The translations under genes were made by a program, and so were the position numbers. Shown here piece by piece: positions 10,364-20,019 of a stretch of DNA of 64,000 nt. This DNA is from a bacterium (GTDB lineage Bacteria; Pseudomonadota; Alphaproteobacteria; SP197): positions 62,001-126,000 of the forward strand of contig JAPPGE010000082.1 in NCBI GenBank assembly GCA_028821455.1. Reading direction: 5' to 3'. The stretch's first letter is position 1; each line of letters opens with the position of its first letter. Under the pieces are notes generated by a model. The model was not told the origin of the DNA. It saw only the letters and a program-made list of their open reading frames with translations, and made no database searches.

Positions 10364-11122
10364 GTGGAATTCAAGGGGAAACGTGCCCTGGTGACCGGCG
10401 GCAGCCGGGGTATCGGGTTTGCCGTCGTCAGGTCGCTGCTTGAAGCGGGCGCCCGCGTGGCAGTCAACGGCCGAACCCCGCAATCTGTCTCCAAGGCAAT
10501 CGGGAAGCTCGACGGCGGGGACCGCCTGTTGGCCGCACCCGGTGATATCGGCACCGTTCACGGATGCGAAACTGCCGTCGACACCGCGGTCGCGGCGTTC
10601 GGTGGCCTCGATGTGCTGGTCAACAGCGCCGGCATCGGATCAGGGCGGCCCATCGAGGATTCGGATGAGGCCATGTGGGACAGGCATGTGGACGTCAATC
10701 TGAAGGGCACGTTCTTCTGTTGCCGCGCCGCCCTCACGGCGCTTCGCGCCTCCTCGGGCAACATCGTCAACATCGCCTCCGATGCCGGTCTCATGGGTGT
10801 TCCGGGAATTGTCGTTTACTGCGCCTCGAAGGGCGGAGTGGTCAACATGACCCGGGCCATGGCCATCGAGGTGGCTCCGGACGTCAGGGTCAACTGCGTG
10901 TGCCCTGGTTACGTCGATACGGACATGATTCGCCGCGACCACATTGACCGGAAGGCCGATCCGGCAGCCGCTGAACAAAGGATGATCGACTATGCGCCGC
11001 TGAAGCGAATCACGACGCCCGAGGAGATCGCGCATGCCGTGCTCTATCTCGCGTCCTTCGAGGCACGCTTCATCACGGGTGCGGCACTGGCGATCGATGG
11101 TGGTACGACAGCCGGCCACTGA
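10364..11122 (+). CDS. Short-chain dehydrogenase/reductase (SDR)
   Basis: A 252-residue classical SDR: NAD(P)-binding TGGSRGIG at 11-18, NSAG (usually NNAG) at 87-90, catalytic Ser139, Tyr152 and Lys156 in YCASKGG, and the CPGYVDTDM loop. The GTG at 10364 closely follows AAAGGAAG; an upstream GTG at 10349 lies inside that site. It stands between the binding protein and the permeases of one importer, so it may act on the imported compound. Substrate unknown. Confidence 0.92.
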   Translation: MEFKGKRALVTGGSRGIGFAVVRSLLEAGARVAVNGRTPQSVSKAIGKLDGGDRLLAAPGDIGTVHGCETAVDTAVAAFGGLDVLVNSAGIGSGRPIEDSDEAMWDRHVDVNLKGTFFCCRAALTALRASSGNIVNIASDAGLMGVPGIVVYCASKGGVVNMTRAMAIEVAPDVRVNCVCPGYVDTDMIRRDHIDRKADPAAAEQRMIDYAPLKRITTPEEIAHAVLYLASFEARFITGAALAIDGGTTAGH

Positions 11123-11170
11123 CCGCGTCCGATGTTGGAATCTCCCCGGGGTCTTGCGCGGTCCTGACAT

Positions 11171-12139
11171 GTGCCGGTTCAGATGAACAGCCTCGGGTCA
11201 CTCATTGTCAGGCGTCTCGCGTTTGCCATTCTGACATTGTTCATCATCTCGGTGCTTATCTCTGTCGGCGTGGAACTGTTGCCAGGCGACCTTGCGCGGT
11301 CGCTTCTCGGCCAAATGGCCACGCCTGAGACATTGGCGGCGCTGCGCAAGGAACTCGGCCTCGATCAACCCTATCACATCCGCTATCTCGCCTGGCTTGG
11401 AGACGTCTTCAGGTGGGACCTGGGACGCTCGCTCGCCAACAACATTCTCGTGAGTGAGCTCATCGGCGTGCGGCTCGAGAACACCCTCTTTCTTGCAGCA
11501 GTCGCTGCCGTCATAGCGGTCCCCGTCTCCGTCATTCTGGGGCTCGTCGCGGCGCTTTACAGGGAATCGTTCTTCGACAAGTTCGTTTCCATGACCACGC
11601 TGACGACGATTTCATTTCCGGAATTCCTGGTCGCCTACATCCTCATGGTGATCTTCTCGGTGCAGTTTCCTTTCTTCCCGAGCATGGCGAACGTAACCCA
11701 CGACATGGCTTTCTGGGACCGCCTCCATGCCGTGGCGCTTCCGGTCATGACCCTGGTCCTCGTGGTGGTCGCGCACATGATGCGCCTGACACGGGCCGCC
11801 ATCATCAACGTGCTGTCGCGACCCTACATCGAGATGGCCGAGCTCAAGGGCATGTCGAGTGCCTGGATCATCGTCTGGCACGCCCTGCCCAACTCTCTGG
11901 CGCCCATCATCAACGTCATCGTGATCAACATTGCCTACCTGGTCGTCGGCGTCGTGGTTGTCGAGGTGGTCTTTGTCTATCCGGGGCTTGGTCAACTGCT
12001 GGTCGATTCGGTATCGAACCGGGACTTGCCGGTCGTGCAGGCCAGCGGACTGATCTTCGCCGCCACCTTCATTTTTCTCAATCTCACGGCGGATATTCTC
12101 TCCATTCTCGCCAATCCGCGCCTGAGGCACCCAAAGTGA
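11171..12139 (+). CDS. ABC transporter permease, DppB-like
   Basis: A 322-residue inner-membrane protein with about six helices and the DppB-type start RRLAFAILTLFIISVLISVGVELLPGD. It has the family motif ELGLDQPYHIRYLAWLGD and the ATPase-coupling loop EMAELKGMSSAWIIVWHALPN. It starts at GTG 11171 or, equally plausibly, at an ATG four codons later (11183); no strong ribosome-binding site separates them. Its stop overlaps the next permease start (GTGA). Confidence 0.94.
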   Translation: MPVQMNSLGSLIVRRLAFAILTLFIISVLISVGVELLPGDLARSLLGQMATPETLAALRKELGLDQPYHIRYLAWLGDVFRWDLGRSLANNILVSELIGVRLENTLFLAAVAAVIAVPVSVILGLVAALYRESFFDKFVSMTTLTTISFPEFLVAYILMVIFSVQFPFFPSMANVTHDMAFWDRLHAVALPVMTLVLVVVAHMMRLTRAAIINVLSRPYIEMAELKGMSSAWIIVWHALPNSLAPIINVIVINIAYLVVGVVVVEVVFVYPGLGQLLVDSVSNRDLPVVQASGLIFAATFIFLNLTADILSILANPRLRHPK

Positions 12140-13050
12140 TCGCCAGGTTGACGCGATCCTTCCTCAAGGTGCCGTGGAGCGCCCAGCTCGGGTTCGTGAT
12201 CATTGCCCTCAATGTGATCGCCTTCGTGTTTGCGCCGGTCCTGGCGCCATATCCCGAGACGCAGATTATCGGTCGAGGCTGGGAACCCGGCTTCTGGGCC
12301 ATGGACTGTTCCGACGAGGCCGTCAGCCAAAGAGGCCCTTGCTGGTCCGAATTCAACACAGGCCGCGTCGAAGGCAAGGCCTGGCTCGGCACCGACCACC
12401 TTGGACGCGACCTCCTGACCCGCCTTCTCTACGGTGCGCGGAACACGATCAGCATTGCGCTCCTCATCACGGGCCTGTCGTTCTTTATCGGCATGACGTT
12501 CGGCTTCCTGGCAGCCACGATGCGTGGCTGGGTCGACCAGCTGATCAGTCGGATCGTCGACATCATGATGGCCTATCCGACCCTCATCTTCGCTCTCATC
12601 ATCCTGTCGGTCGCCGGCACGTCCACGCTGGTGCTGGTCCTCGTCATCGCGATTCTGGATTCGACTCGCGTGTTTCGCCTGTCTCGTGCCGTCGCCATGG
12701 ATATCGTGGTGACGGAGTACGTCGAGTCCGCGCGTCTGCGTGGCGAAGGATTGCTGTGGCTCATGCGCCGCGAGATTCTGCCCAATACACTGCCACCGCT
12801 CATTGCCGAGTTCGGGTTGCGGTTCTGTTTCGTCTTCCTGTTCCTGAGTGCCTTGAGTTTCCTTGGCCTGGGACTGCAGCCCCCCATGGCCGACTGGGGG
12901 AGCATGGTGAAGGAGAATTCCGGTGTGATCACCTTCGGTGTCTACAACGCCCTCATTCCGGCATTCGCCATCGCCTTCATCACGATCGGCGTGAACCTGG
13001 TGGTGGACTGGTTCCTGCGCAAGGCGGCAGGCCTGCGCGACGAGTACTGA
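12136..13050 (+). CDS. ABC transporter permease, DppC-like, with extended periplasmic loop
   Basis: A 304-residue inner-membrane partner of the DppB-like protein, starting at a GTG that overlaps the previous stop. Coupling loop SARLRGEGLLWLMRREILPN and LGLGLQPPMADWGSMV are typical of DppC. After the first helix a loop of roughly 40 residues (about 40-80) before GTDHLGRD is longer than usual and contains Cys58 and Cys69, which could form a periplasmic disulfide. Confidence 0.94.
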   Translation: MIARLTRSFLKVPWSAQLGFVIIALNVIAFVFAPVLAPYPETQIIGRGWEPGFWAMDCSDEAVSQRGPCWSEFNTGRVEGKAWLGTDHLGRDLLTRLLYGARNTISIALLITGLSFFIGMTFGFLAATMRGWVDQLISRIVDIMMAYPTLIFALIILSVAGTSTLVLVLVIAILDSTRVFRLSRAVAMDIVVTEYVESARLRGEGLLWLMRREILPNTLPPLIAEFGLRFCFVFLFLSALSFLGLGLQPPMADWGSMVKENSGVITFGVYNALIPAFAIAFITIGVNLVVDWFLRKAAGLRDEY

Positions 13051-13054
13051 CACC

Positions 13055-14701
13055 ATGACCCGTCTTCTGACCATGACGAAACTTGTGATCGAGGGCTTTC
13101 AGAAGGACGGCTGGACGACAATCGTCAATGGAGTCGATGTCCATATCGACCGCGGAGAGGTACTGGGACTCATAGGGGAGTCGGGTGCCGGCAAGTCGAC
13201 GATCGGCATCGCCAGCATGGGTTACTGCCGCGCGGGCTGCCGGATAGTTGGCGGCAGCATTGTCTTCGATGGCATGGAACTCACCACGGCGTCGCGCAGG
13301 GCGCTACGCAGGATTCGTGGGCGGCGTGCATCCTATGTGGCACAGAGCGCGGCCGCGTCCTTCAATCCCGCCCATCGGCTGATCCGCCAGTACGCCGAGG
13401 CGCCGGTGCGCCACGGCGTTCTCGCCCGGATCGAGGCAGAAAGGAATGCGCGCGCGATCTACCGTCGGTTCAACCTCCCGGACCCCGACAGGATCGGCGG
13501 CAGGTTTCCGCACCAGGTCTCGGGCGGTCAACTGCAACGCGCCATGGTGGCGATGGCGATGGCGTGCAGTCCCGACCTGATCGTCTTTGACGAACCTACA
13601 ACGGCACTCGACGTGACCACGCAGATCGAGGTCCTCGCGGCCATCAAGGACGCCATCAAGGACCTCAACTCGGCAGCCATGTACATCACACATGATCTTG
13701 CCGTGGTCTCGCAGGTCGCCGATCGCATCATGGTCCTGCGCCACGGCGACCTCGTGGAGGAAGGCCGCACGAAGTCCCTTCTTGCCAGTCCTCGAAGGAG
13801 CTACACGCGGGCACTCCTGTCAGTCCGCAAGGGAGGCGGTGAGAGAGTTGCGCACCCGGAGCAGGGACAGCGACTTCTCGAGGTGCGTGACGTGTCGGCT
13901 GCCTACGTTGATGGCGTCCCGGTGCTCAGGCAGGTGAATCTTGAAGTCACCAGAAGCAAGACGGTCGCATTGGTCGGCGAATCCGGAAGCGGCAAGAGTA
14001 CGTTGGCACGTGTCATCACCGGACTCCTGCCTCCCGAGGCCGGACACATCCTCTTCGACGGCCAGGACCTGCGTCCCCGTTTCTTCGAACGGAGCAAGGA
14101 AATGCTGCGCCGCCTGCAGATGATCTACCAGATGCCCGATGTCGCACTCAATCCGCGCCAGAAGGTCCAGGAAATCCTTGGCCGTCCGCTGGCGTTCTAC
14201 TTTTCCATGAGAGGTTCAGAGAAACAGAACCGGGTCAGCGAGCTGCTGGAGCAGATCGAGCTGCCCGACCACTATGCAAGCCGCTATCCGTCCGAACTCT
14301 CAGGAGGCGAGAAGCAGCGGATCGCCATCGCCCGCGCCCTTGCCGCACGGCCGGATCTCATCATCTGTGACGAGGTGACGTCGGCGCTCGACCAGCTCGT
14401 CGCAGCGGAGATCCTGAAGCTCCTGCAACGGCTGCAGAACGAACTGGGCGTATCCTACCTTTTCATCACGCACGACCTTGCCACCGTGAAGGTCATTTCG
14501 GACGAGATCGTGGTCATGCTCGAGGGCAGGGTGGTCGAGCATGGCGCCACCAACGAAGTCCTGGAACCGCCGCATCACGAGTACACGGAGATGCTTCTCG
14601 CATCGGTGCCGGAGATGGACCCTGACTGGCTCGACACGCTTCTCGCAACACGTGTCGGCGCCCTTCTGCGCGAAGGCGAGCGCATGCACGCACCGGAATG
14701 A
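13055..14701 (+). CDS. Fused double ATPase of a peptide-class ABC importer (DppD-DppF type)
   Basis: A 548-residue protein with two nucleotide-binding domains in one chain. Domain 1: Walker A GESGAGKST (41-49), signature VSGGQ (155-159), Walker B with DEPTTALD. Domain 2: Walker A GESGSGKST (308-316), signature LSGGE (415-419), Walker B with DEVTSALD, where Val replaces the usual Pro. Both halves keep the catalytic Glu and switch His (ITHDLA), so both look active. Four bases separate it from the permease gene. Confidence 0.95.
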   Translation: MTRLLTMTKLVIEGFQKDGWTTIVNGVDVHIDRGEVLGLIGESGAGKSTIGIASMGYCRAGCRIVGGSIVFDGMELTTASRRALRRIRGRRASYVAQSAAASFNPAHRLIRQYAEAPVRHGVLARIEAERNARAIYRRFNLPDPDRIGGRFPHQVSGGQLQRAMVAMAMACSPDLIVFDEPTTALDVTTQIEVLAAIKDAIKDLNSAAMYITHDLAVVSQVADRIMVLRHGDLVEEGRTKSLLASPRRSYTRALLSVRKGGGERVAHPEQGQRLLEVRDVSAAYVDGVPVLRQVNLEVTRSKTVALVGESGSGKSTLARVITGLLPPEAGHILFDGQDLRPRFFERSKEMLRRLQMIYQMPDVALNPRQKVQEILGRPLAFYFSMRGSEKQNRVSELLEQIELPDHYASRYPSELSGGEKQRIAIARALAARPDLIICDEVTSALDQLVAAEILKLLQRLQNELGVSYLFITHDLATVKVISDEIVVMLEGRVVEHGATNEVLEPPHHEYTEMLLASVPEMDPDWLDTLLATRVGALLREGERMHAPE

Positions 14702-14747
14702 AGCATGACGGGCATCCACCAAACCCGAAGGTGAACGGAGGGAACGC

Positions 14748-16142
14748 ATGAGAAAGTGGCTCAGCAACGCGATTCGCTATGTGGACGAGTGGCTCGACTT
14801 CCAGATGCGTCTTACCCGGCAACCGGGCTGTGTCCTTGCGTTCGCCAACAAGGGGCGCATCACTTTCGAAAAGGCCTATGGCCATGCCGACATCGCGCGA
14901 CGCCAACGGATGACTCCGCGCCACCGTTTCCGGGTTGCCTCCCACTCAAAGAGCTTCACCGCAACGGCCATCCTTCGTCTGAAGGAGGAAGGGAAGCTGC
15001 GTCTCGATGAGCCAGTGGGAGCCTACGTCGAAGGACTTCACCCGTCTGTGTCCAGTGCGACGCTCTCTCAACTCCTCTCCCACGGCGCCGGTGTGGTGCG
15101 CGACGGCAGGGATGCCGGTCAATGGATCGACGAGCGCTCGTTCGCCGACGAGGCTGAACTTCGCGCTGCCCTTGCCCAGCCGCTCGTGATTCCCTCTGAC
15201 AGCCGCATGAAGTACTCCAATCACGGGTTCGGATTGCTCGGTCTGGTGATCGAATCGGTGACTGGCGAAACCTATGGGTCGTGGGTCGCGCGTAACGTCC
15301 TTCGCCCATCAGGTCTCGGCGAAACGACGCCAGACATGCCGATTGCCGGGGGAGCGCCCCTGGCACGGGGGCACGGCACCAACCTTCCGCTGGACAGGCG
15401 CTACGTGATTCCCGCCGACAATCCCACCCATGCCCTGGCGGCGGCGACCGGCTTCGTCTCGACGGCAGGCGATCTCGTCCGTTTTTTCGCAAGCCTCGAT
15501 CCCGACTCACCTCGAAGTGTTCTCACGCCCGAAAGTCGGCGAGCCTTGATCCGCTGGCAGTGGCGTGATCCCCACTCGTCCGAAGATGGCGGCTACGGCC
15601 TCGGCATGTGCCTGGGGTTCGTTGGCGGGCTCGAGTGGGCCGGCCACGGCGGTGCGTTCCAGGGTGTCAGAAGCCGCACCGTGATGCTGCCGGGCTCGGG
15701 GATCAGTTTTTCCGTGCTCACCAATGCCACCGACGGCCCCGCCGAGGCTTGGGCGGACGGCATCATCAGAATCCTCAGGACGTTCCGGGACAATCCGATT
15801 CCCGGATCCTCCGCACATTCATGGACCGGCAGATGGTGGAGTTCCGGAGAGGCGGTCGATCTCGTGGCCTTCGGCAACCGCGTCCTCGTGGCGCAGCCGG
15901 ATCGTCTTGATCCGTTCAATGCGGCCGACGAGATCACCCTTTCCGGAGAGGACCAGGGGACCATCAGCCTTTCCGGCGGCTATGGCATTCACGGCGAGCC
16001 TGCCAGACTGGAACGCGGGCGCGATGGCAAGGTGAAAGAGGTCTGGTTTGGTGGTTTCCGGTGGGTCGGCGAGCGCCGCCACCGGGCCGAGCTGAAACGG
16101 AAGTACATGGGCCGTCAAGGGAGGCCAAGGCGATTCTCTTGA
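14748..16142 (+). CDS. Serine hydrolase, beta-lactamase class C / esterase family
   Basis: A 464-residue protein of the Beta-lactamase (PF00144) fold. The nucleophile motif SHSK is at 65-68 and Tyr-Ser-Asn at 156-158 (MKYSNHGFG); GHGGAFQG supplies the third motif in place of KTG. No signal peptide is seen, so it is probably cytoplasmic. A good GGAGG precedes the ATG at 14748. Position after the importer genes suggests it hydrolyses the imported peptide-like or ester substrate. Members include D-aminopeptidases, esterases and amidases, and sequence alone does not decide. Confidence 0.9.
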   Translation: MRKWLSNAIRYVDEWLDFQMRLTRQPGCVLAFANKGRITFEKAYGHADIARRQRMTPRHRFRVASHSKSFTATAILRLKEEGKLRLDEPVGAYVEGLHPSVSSATLSQLLSHGAGVVRDGRDAGQWIDERSFADEAELRAALAQPLVIPSDSRMKYSNHGFGLLGLVIESVTGETYGSWVARNVLRPSGLGETTPDMPIAGGAPLARGHGTNLPLDRRYVIPADNPTHALAAATGFVSTAGDLVRFFASLDPDSPRSVLTPESRRALIRWQWRDPHSSEDGGYGLGMCLGFVGGLEWAGHGGAFQGVRSRTVMLPGSGISFSVLTNATDGPAEAWADGIIRILRTFRDNPIPGSSAHSWTGRWWSSGEAVDLVAFGNRVLVAQPDRLDPFNAADEITLSGEDQGTISLSGGYGIHGEPARLERGRDGKVKEVWFGGFRWVGERRHRAELKRKYMGRQGRPRRFS

Positions 16143-16359
16143 CCGCCCTGTGCGTCTGCACGATGGCCGTAATTCTCCGGGGATCAGCTCCGGATGCGGT
16201 TCCATTCAACGCAATGCCGGGACGTCCCCTCTTCAAGGTCCCTCAATGTTGTGAGCCCGAACACGGAGGTCGCGTCACTGGAATGGGCAATGAACTGTGC
16301 CCGGTGGCTGGCGAATCATGTAGACTCCCGAAGGACCGGACTGCGGGGAGGAAGAGAAG

Positions 16360-17253
16360 ATGAGCGTTGCCACCATCACGACGGTCGAACCCGATACGCC
16401 GAGCGAAGAGATCGGCGCAATTCTCGAACGCGATGGCTGCATCATCGTCAGGGACGCTGTCGATCATGCAACGATCGACGCCCTTCTCGCGGATCTCGAT
16501 CCCTATCTCCGGCGCAAGCCCTGTGGCAACGGCAACTTCGTCGGTTACAAGACAAAACGCCTGCATTCACTCTTCGGAAAATCCCGGCGAGTCCAGGACT
16601 TTGTCCTCCACGAGCGGGTGCTCGACATCATGGACCTGACGCTGTTGCCGTGGTGCGAGAACTACCAGCTCAATTCGAACTCGATCACGGCGATCGGGCC
16701 GGACGAAACGCCGCAACCGCTGCATCGCGACGATCTGCTCTATCCGCTTTCCCATCCCAGCGAACGCAACGCCACATCCACCGTCTTCTGGGCCCTCTCC
16801 GACTTCCGGGAAGAATATGGCGCCACGCGACTCATCCCCGGAAGCCACAAGTGGGACGATCACAGGGTGCCTCAGGACGACGAGACCTGTGCCGCGGTCA
16901 TGACGAAGGGGTCTTTCTGCGTCTTCGTCGGTGGCGTCTATCACGGTGGAGGGCGCAATCTCACATCGGATGTCTGGCGCATCGGCATGTTTACGGGCTT
17001 CACCCTTGGCTGGTTGCGCCAGGAACAGAACTGGTATCTCTCCGTGACGCCGGAAGAGGTGAGGGAGATGCCCGAGCAGCTGGCGCGTCTGCTCGGCTTC
17101 AACATCCACCGGCCGTTCCTCGGCTGGGTCCAGGATTTCCAGGATCCCTACGACGTCATCAGGGGCTACGAGGAGCTGTCGCCCGGCGGCAATGATCTCT
17201 ACGCCGAGGGCGCCACACGACCGGTACCGGGAGCTGGCGTCAGGGTTGCGTGA
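16360..17253 (+). CDS. Phytanoyl-CoA dioxygenase (PhyH) family Fe(II)/2-oxoglutarate oxygenase
   Basis: A 297-residue PhyH-family protein. The facial triad is His122-Arg-Asp124 (PLHRDD) and His195 in GGVYHGGGRN; STVFWALSDF and TRLIPGSHKWDD match the double-stranded beta-helix core. Such enzymes hydroxylate unactivated carbons. The start ATG follows GGGGAGGAAGAGAAG. It lies 217 bases after the serine hydrolase, so it may be the last gene of the importer block or separate. A second PhyH protein is encoded tail-to-tail downstream. Confidence 0.9.
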   Translation: MSVATITTVEPDTPSEEIGAILERDGCIIVRDAVDHATIDALLADLDPYLRRKPCGNGNFVGYKTKRLHSLFGKSRRVQDFVLHERVLDIMDLTLLPWCENYQLNSNSITAIGPDETPQPLHRDDLLYPLSHPSERNATSTVFWALSDFREEYGATRLIPGSHKWDDHRVPQDDETCAAVMTKGSFCVFVGGVYHGGGRNLTSDVWRIGMFTGFTLGWLRQEQNWYLSVTPEEVREMPEQLARLLGFNIHRPFLGWVQDFQDPYDVIRGYEELSPGGNDLYAEGATRPVPGAGVRVA

Positions 17254-17482
17254 CCCGAAAAGGCCCGGGATTGCCATCGCGGACAGGAGTTTCCCCAGCG
17301 CTCGATGGCCAGAGTTCGACACGCTGTGTCGACGGAATACAACCGCTTCCGGATCGAGTTGGAAACCTGTTTCGCCGAGGTCATGAACGACTTCGCTGAC
17401 CGCGTCATCAGTTCATGCAGCGACGACGGCCCGCTGGCCGTGCGCCGACGGACCTGTCGCTATGCGGGGGTTGTGGATGTCT

Positions 17483-18400
17483 TCAGCTGAGGTCGGGAAA
17501 GCTGTCGCGCTCGAAGATCGTGTAGCCCTCGTCGCCAGGATCCTCAAGGTCGATGAGCGGGGTCGAGGAAAAGACGCCGTCGAATGCGCCGTCCTGAAGT
17601 GAATTGTCAGGGGCCTTCGTCATCATCTTGAATGTGTGGTGATCCTGATCCGGGAATACCGGAGGGTTGCTGATCGCGTTGTAGGAAAACTCCAGGAGAA
17701 TGCGGTTCCAGGACGCCCGGTTGTCGCCTGAGGCATGCACGGTGTTGCAGTGAAAGAAGAGGCCATCGCCAGGTTCGAGTTCGATGGCGACATCTTCGAA
17801 ACGTTCCAGCATGGCCTTGACGCGCTGCGGGTGGATGTTGGCGTACGCGTGCTCATCACGGATGCGATCAACCCGTCCCATGTGGTGCGAGCCTCTCAGC
17901 ATGTGGAGGCATCCGCTTTCCTCCGTCGCCCTGGTCAACGCCACGATACAGGTCAGCATGTCCGGCTTCAGGCACCCGTCCTGGTACCAGCCACCGAAGT
18001 CCTGGTGCCAGACAACCCGGCCGCTGCGTCCGGCGGGTTTCTGGACGAGCTTCGAATGGTAGTGATACACAGGCTCGTCGATCAGGGCTTCGGCACCTTC
18101 CACGATGCGGGCGAGACGCGTTGCCGTGCCGAGCCAGTCGTCGCCATGACGCACCCAGCCCAGATAGTCGTGCTGCGTTCTCTCGCTGCCATCGTGAATG
18201 GTCGCAAGGCGCCCGCCAATGCCCGGATCCTCTTCGATCGCCTGGCGAAGCGGTGCCAGTTCCGACTTCGAGAAGAATCCCGGCAGCAGGAGATAGCCGT
18301 CCCGGTGATATCGGGCAATGTCGTCAGGAGTGAATGTCATCACGGACCTGAAAGGCGAAAGTGCATCATGCACCGTTGGTGGAGCGTCGGCCAGTGTCAT
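17483..18400 (-). CDS. PhyH family dioxygenase, ectoine-hydroxylase-like
   Basis: A 305-residue Fe(II)/2-oxoglutarate oxygenase. His132-Gln-Asp134 in VVWHQDFGGWYQDG and His222 in CNTVHASGDNR form the iron site. The HQDFxxW arrangement and SGCLHMLRGSH resemble the EctD-like branch. The ATG at 18400 overlaps the stop of the acyl-CoA ligase gene (ATGA), implying translational coupling; an internal ATG at 18340 is less likely. Co-transcription with a CoA ligase and a polyamine-class binding protein suggests an amino-acid-derived or acyl substrate. Confidence 0.9.
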   Translation of the reverse strand: MTLADAPPTVHDALSPFRSVMTFTPDDIARYHRDGYLLLPGFFSKSELAPLRQAIEEDPGIGGRLATIHDGSERTQHDYLGWVRHGDDWLGTATRLARIVEGAEALIDEPVYHYHSKLVQKPAGRSGRVVWHQDFGGWYQDGCLKPDMLTCIVALTRATEESGCLHMLRGSHHMGRVDRIRDEHAYANIHPQRVKAMLERFEDVAIELEPGDGLFFHCNTVHASGDNRASWNRILLEFSYNAISNPPVFPDQDHHTFKMMTKAPDNSLQDGAFDGVFSSTPLIDLEDPGDEGYTIFERDSFPDLS

Positions 18401-20007
18401 CGCTTGAGGATGATACCTGCCTTCTCGCGGTCGAAGGTAGAGGACGTGACACCCGCATTGCGCAGGGCCACCTTCCTGATCTTGCCGGTGGGGGTCTTGG
18501 GAAGGCTCTCAGCGACATCGATGTAACGCGGCACCATGAATCGGGCCATCCTCGGCTCCAGGAAACGCACGAGGCTTTCCGGGTCGAGTGTGCGTCCGGG
18601 CTGCGGGACTACCGTCGCCATCACCTCGTCCTCGGTATGCTCGCTCGGCACGGGATAGACCGCGCATTCAAGGACATCCGCGTGGAGGTTAATTTCGTTC
18701 TCCACCTCAAGCGACGAGATGTTCTCGCCCCGCCTGCGTATTGAGTCACTCATCCGGTCGACAAAGTAGTAGCGGCCGTCCGAAGTCTTCATCATGGCAT
18801 CGCCAGAGTGCAGCCACAGATTGGACCAGGCCTTTTCCGTCCACTCCGGGTGCCGCCAGTAGCCCGACATGAGGAGCCAGGGCTCCTTGCCGCGAATAAC
18901 GAACTCGCCGACGGTGCCGTCCGGCACCTCTTCGTCGTCGGCATCGACGATCCGAGCCTCGTAGAGTTCGTCCGCCAGCCTGCCGCAGGTTTTCCAGTCG
19001 GGGTCATTCCAGTCCATGCGATGTGGCGCGGACACTTCCGTCGATCCGTAGGTGGTCTTGATCTTCATGTCGAATCGCTTCGCAAAGCTGCCGGCATCGG
19101 GAAACATCGGGACGACGAGTGCGCGTTCGATGGGAACATCGCTGTCGCCGGGTTCCCGCGGCTGGCGCGCCAGAAAGTTAGCCATGGCCCCGAGGAAGAA
19201 GGTGACGGTGGCGCCGAACCGTGTGGCATCGCTCCAGAAGCGTTCGACGCTGAATCGTTCCGTCACGACGGCCGCCGCGCCCGCGATCATCGACGAGTAG
19301 CACATGGCCCACTGCCCGGCGATGTGGAAGAGCGGCAGCGGTGCGTAGTAGACATCGCCCGGCTTGAGGTCCATGAGTTCGAAGTTCCCGTGGGCATAGC
19401 CATAGGCCTGGCGATGGCTAATCATGACCCCTTTGGAAGGCCCGGTGGTGCCCGAGGTGTACATCACCGCCTTGAGATCATGGTGGCGGGGGAGGTCGCA
19501 AGGTGATGCGTCCTCCGCGTCGAGCAGACGGGGGAAATCGATCCTCTCGAGGTGAGAGAGCGTGTGTGGCAGCGCGGGTTGCGCGCCTGAGGGATCGAAG
19601 ACGATGAGGCGCTGGAGATGCTCGAGATCACCGGCGACCTCGCCGATGCGGTCGAGGAGATGTGCCGCGACGATCATCGTGCGGGCGGCAGAATCATTGA
19701 TGATGTGAGTGAGAAGAGTGCCGCGCAGTGCGGTGTTGACAGGGACCTGGACGGCGCCGGTCTTGCCCAGGCCAAGCCATATAAGGATGAACTCGACGAC
19801 GTTGGGCATCACAACGAGGACGGCCTCTCCGGACTTGATTCCCAGTGCCGTCGCTCCGTTGGCCAGCCTGTTGGAGTCTCGATGGGCCTCACCATAGGTG
19901 AGGGTACGCTGGTCCGACAGAATGAAGGGCGCATCCGGTATCGCATCTGCCCGGTGGCGGAGAATGCGCCCCACGCTCTGCCGGTCAGGGGGATCCCTTT
20001 GCGGCAT
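18397..20007 (-). CDS. AMP-binding acyl-CoA ligase (CaiC-like)
   Basis: A 536-residue ANL-superfamily adenylating enzyme that activates a carboxylate to acyl-CoA. The P-loop is YTSGTTGPSKGV (183-194); others are TTYGSTE, the hinge LHSGDAMM...YFVDRMSDSIRRRGENIS, and the catalytic C-terminal Lys in PKTPTGKIRK. The closest general resemblance is to carnitine/crotonobetaine-CoA ligases and related medium-chain ligases. It lies between potD-like and PhyH genes in one minus-strand unit. Confidence 0.92.
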   Translation of the reverse strand: MPQRDPPDRQSVGRILRHRADAIPDAPFILSDQRTLTYGEAHRDSNRLANGATALGIKSGEAVLVVMPNVVEFILIWLGLGKTGAVQVPVNTALRGTLLTHIINDSAARTMIVAAHLLDRIGEVAGDLEHLQRLIVFDPSGAQPALPHTLSHLERIDFPRLLDAEDASPCDLPRHHDLKAVMYTSGTTGPSKGVMISHRQAYGYAHGNFELMDLKPGDVYYAPLPLFHIAGQWAMCYSSMIAGAAAVVTERFSVERFWSDATRFGATVTFFLGAMANFLARQPREPGDSDVPIERALVVPMFPDAGSFAKRFDMKIKTTYGSTEVSAPHRMDWNDPDWKTCGRLADELYEARIVDADDEEVPDGTVGEFVIRGKEPWLLMSGYWRHPEWTEKAWSNLWLHSGDAMMKTSDGRYYFVDRMSDSIRRRGENISSLEVENEINLHADVLECAVYPVPSEHTEDEVMATVVPQPGRTLDPESLVRFLEPRMARFMVPRYIDVAESLPKTPTGKIRKVALRNAGVTSSTFDREKAGIILKR

Positions 20008-20019
20008 CGTTTACGATTC

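Noticed and set aside
9025-10554. 509-codon minus-strand open frame opposite the family-5 binding protein
   Set aside because: The plus strand has the Tat signal, ribosome-binding site and family motifs; the antisense frame has none.
17305-17490. 61-codon frame with fairly natural residue use between the two PhyH genes
   Set aside because: No ribosome-binding site at a proper distance, it overlaps the neighbouring gene end, and it includes the TCGACAC/GTGTCGA palindrome (17316-17332) that may act as a bidirectional terminator. No family recognised.
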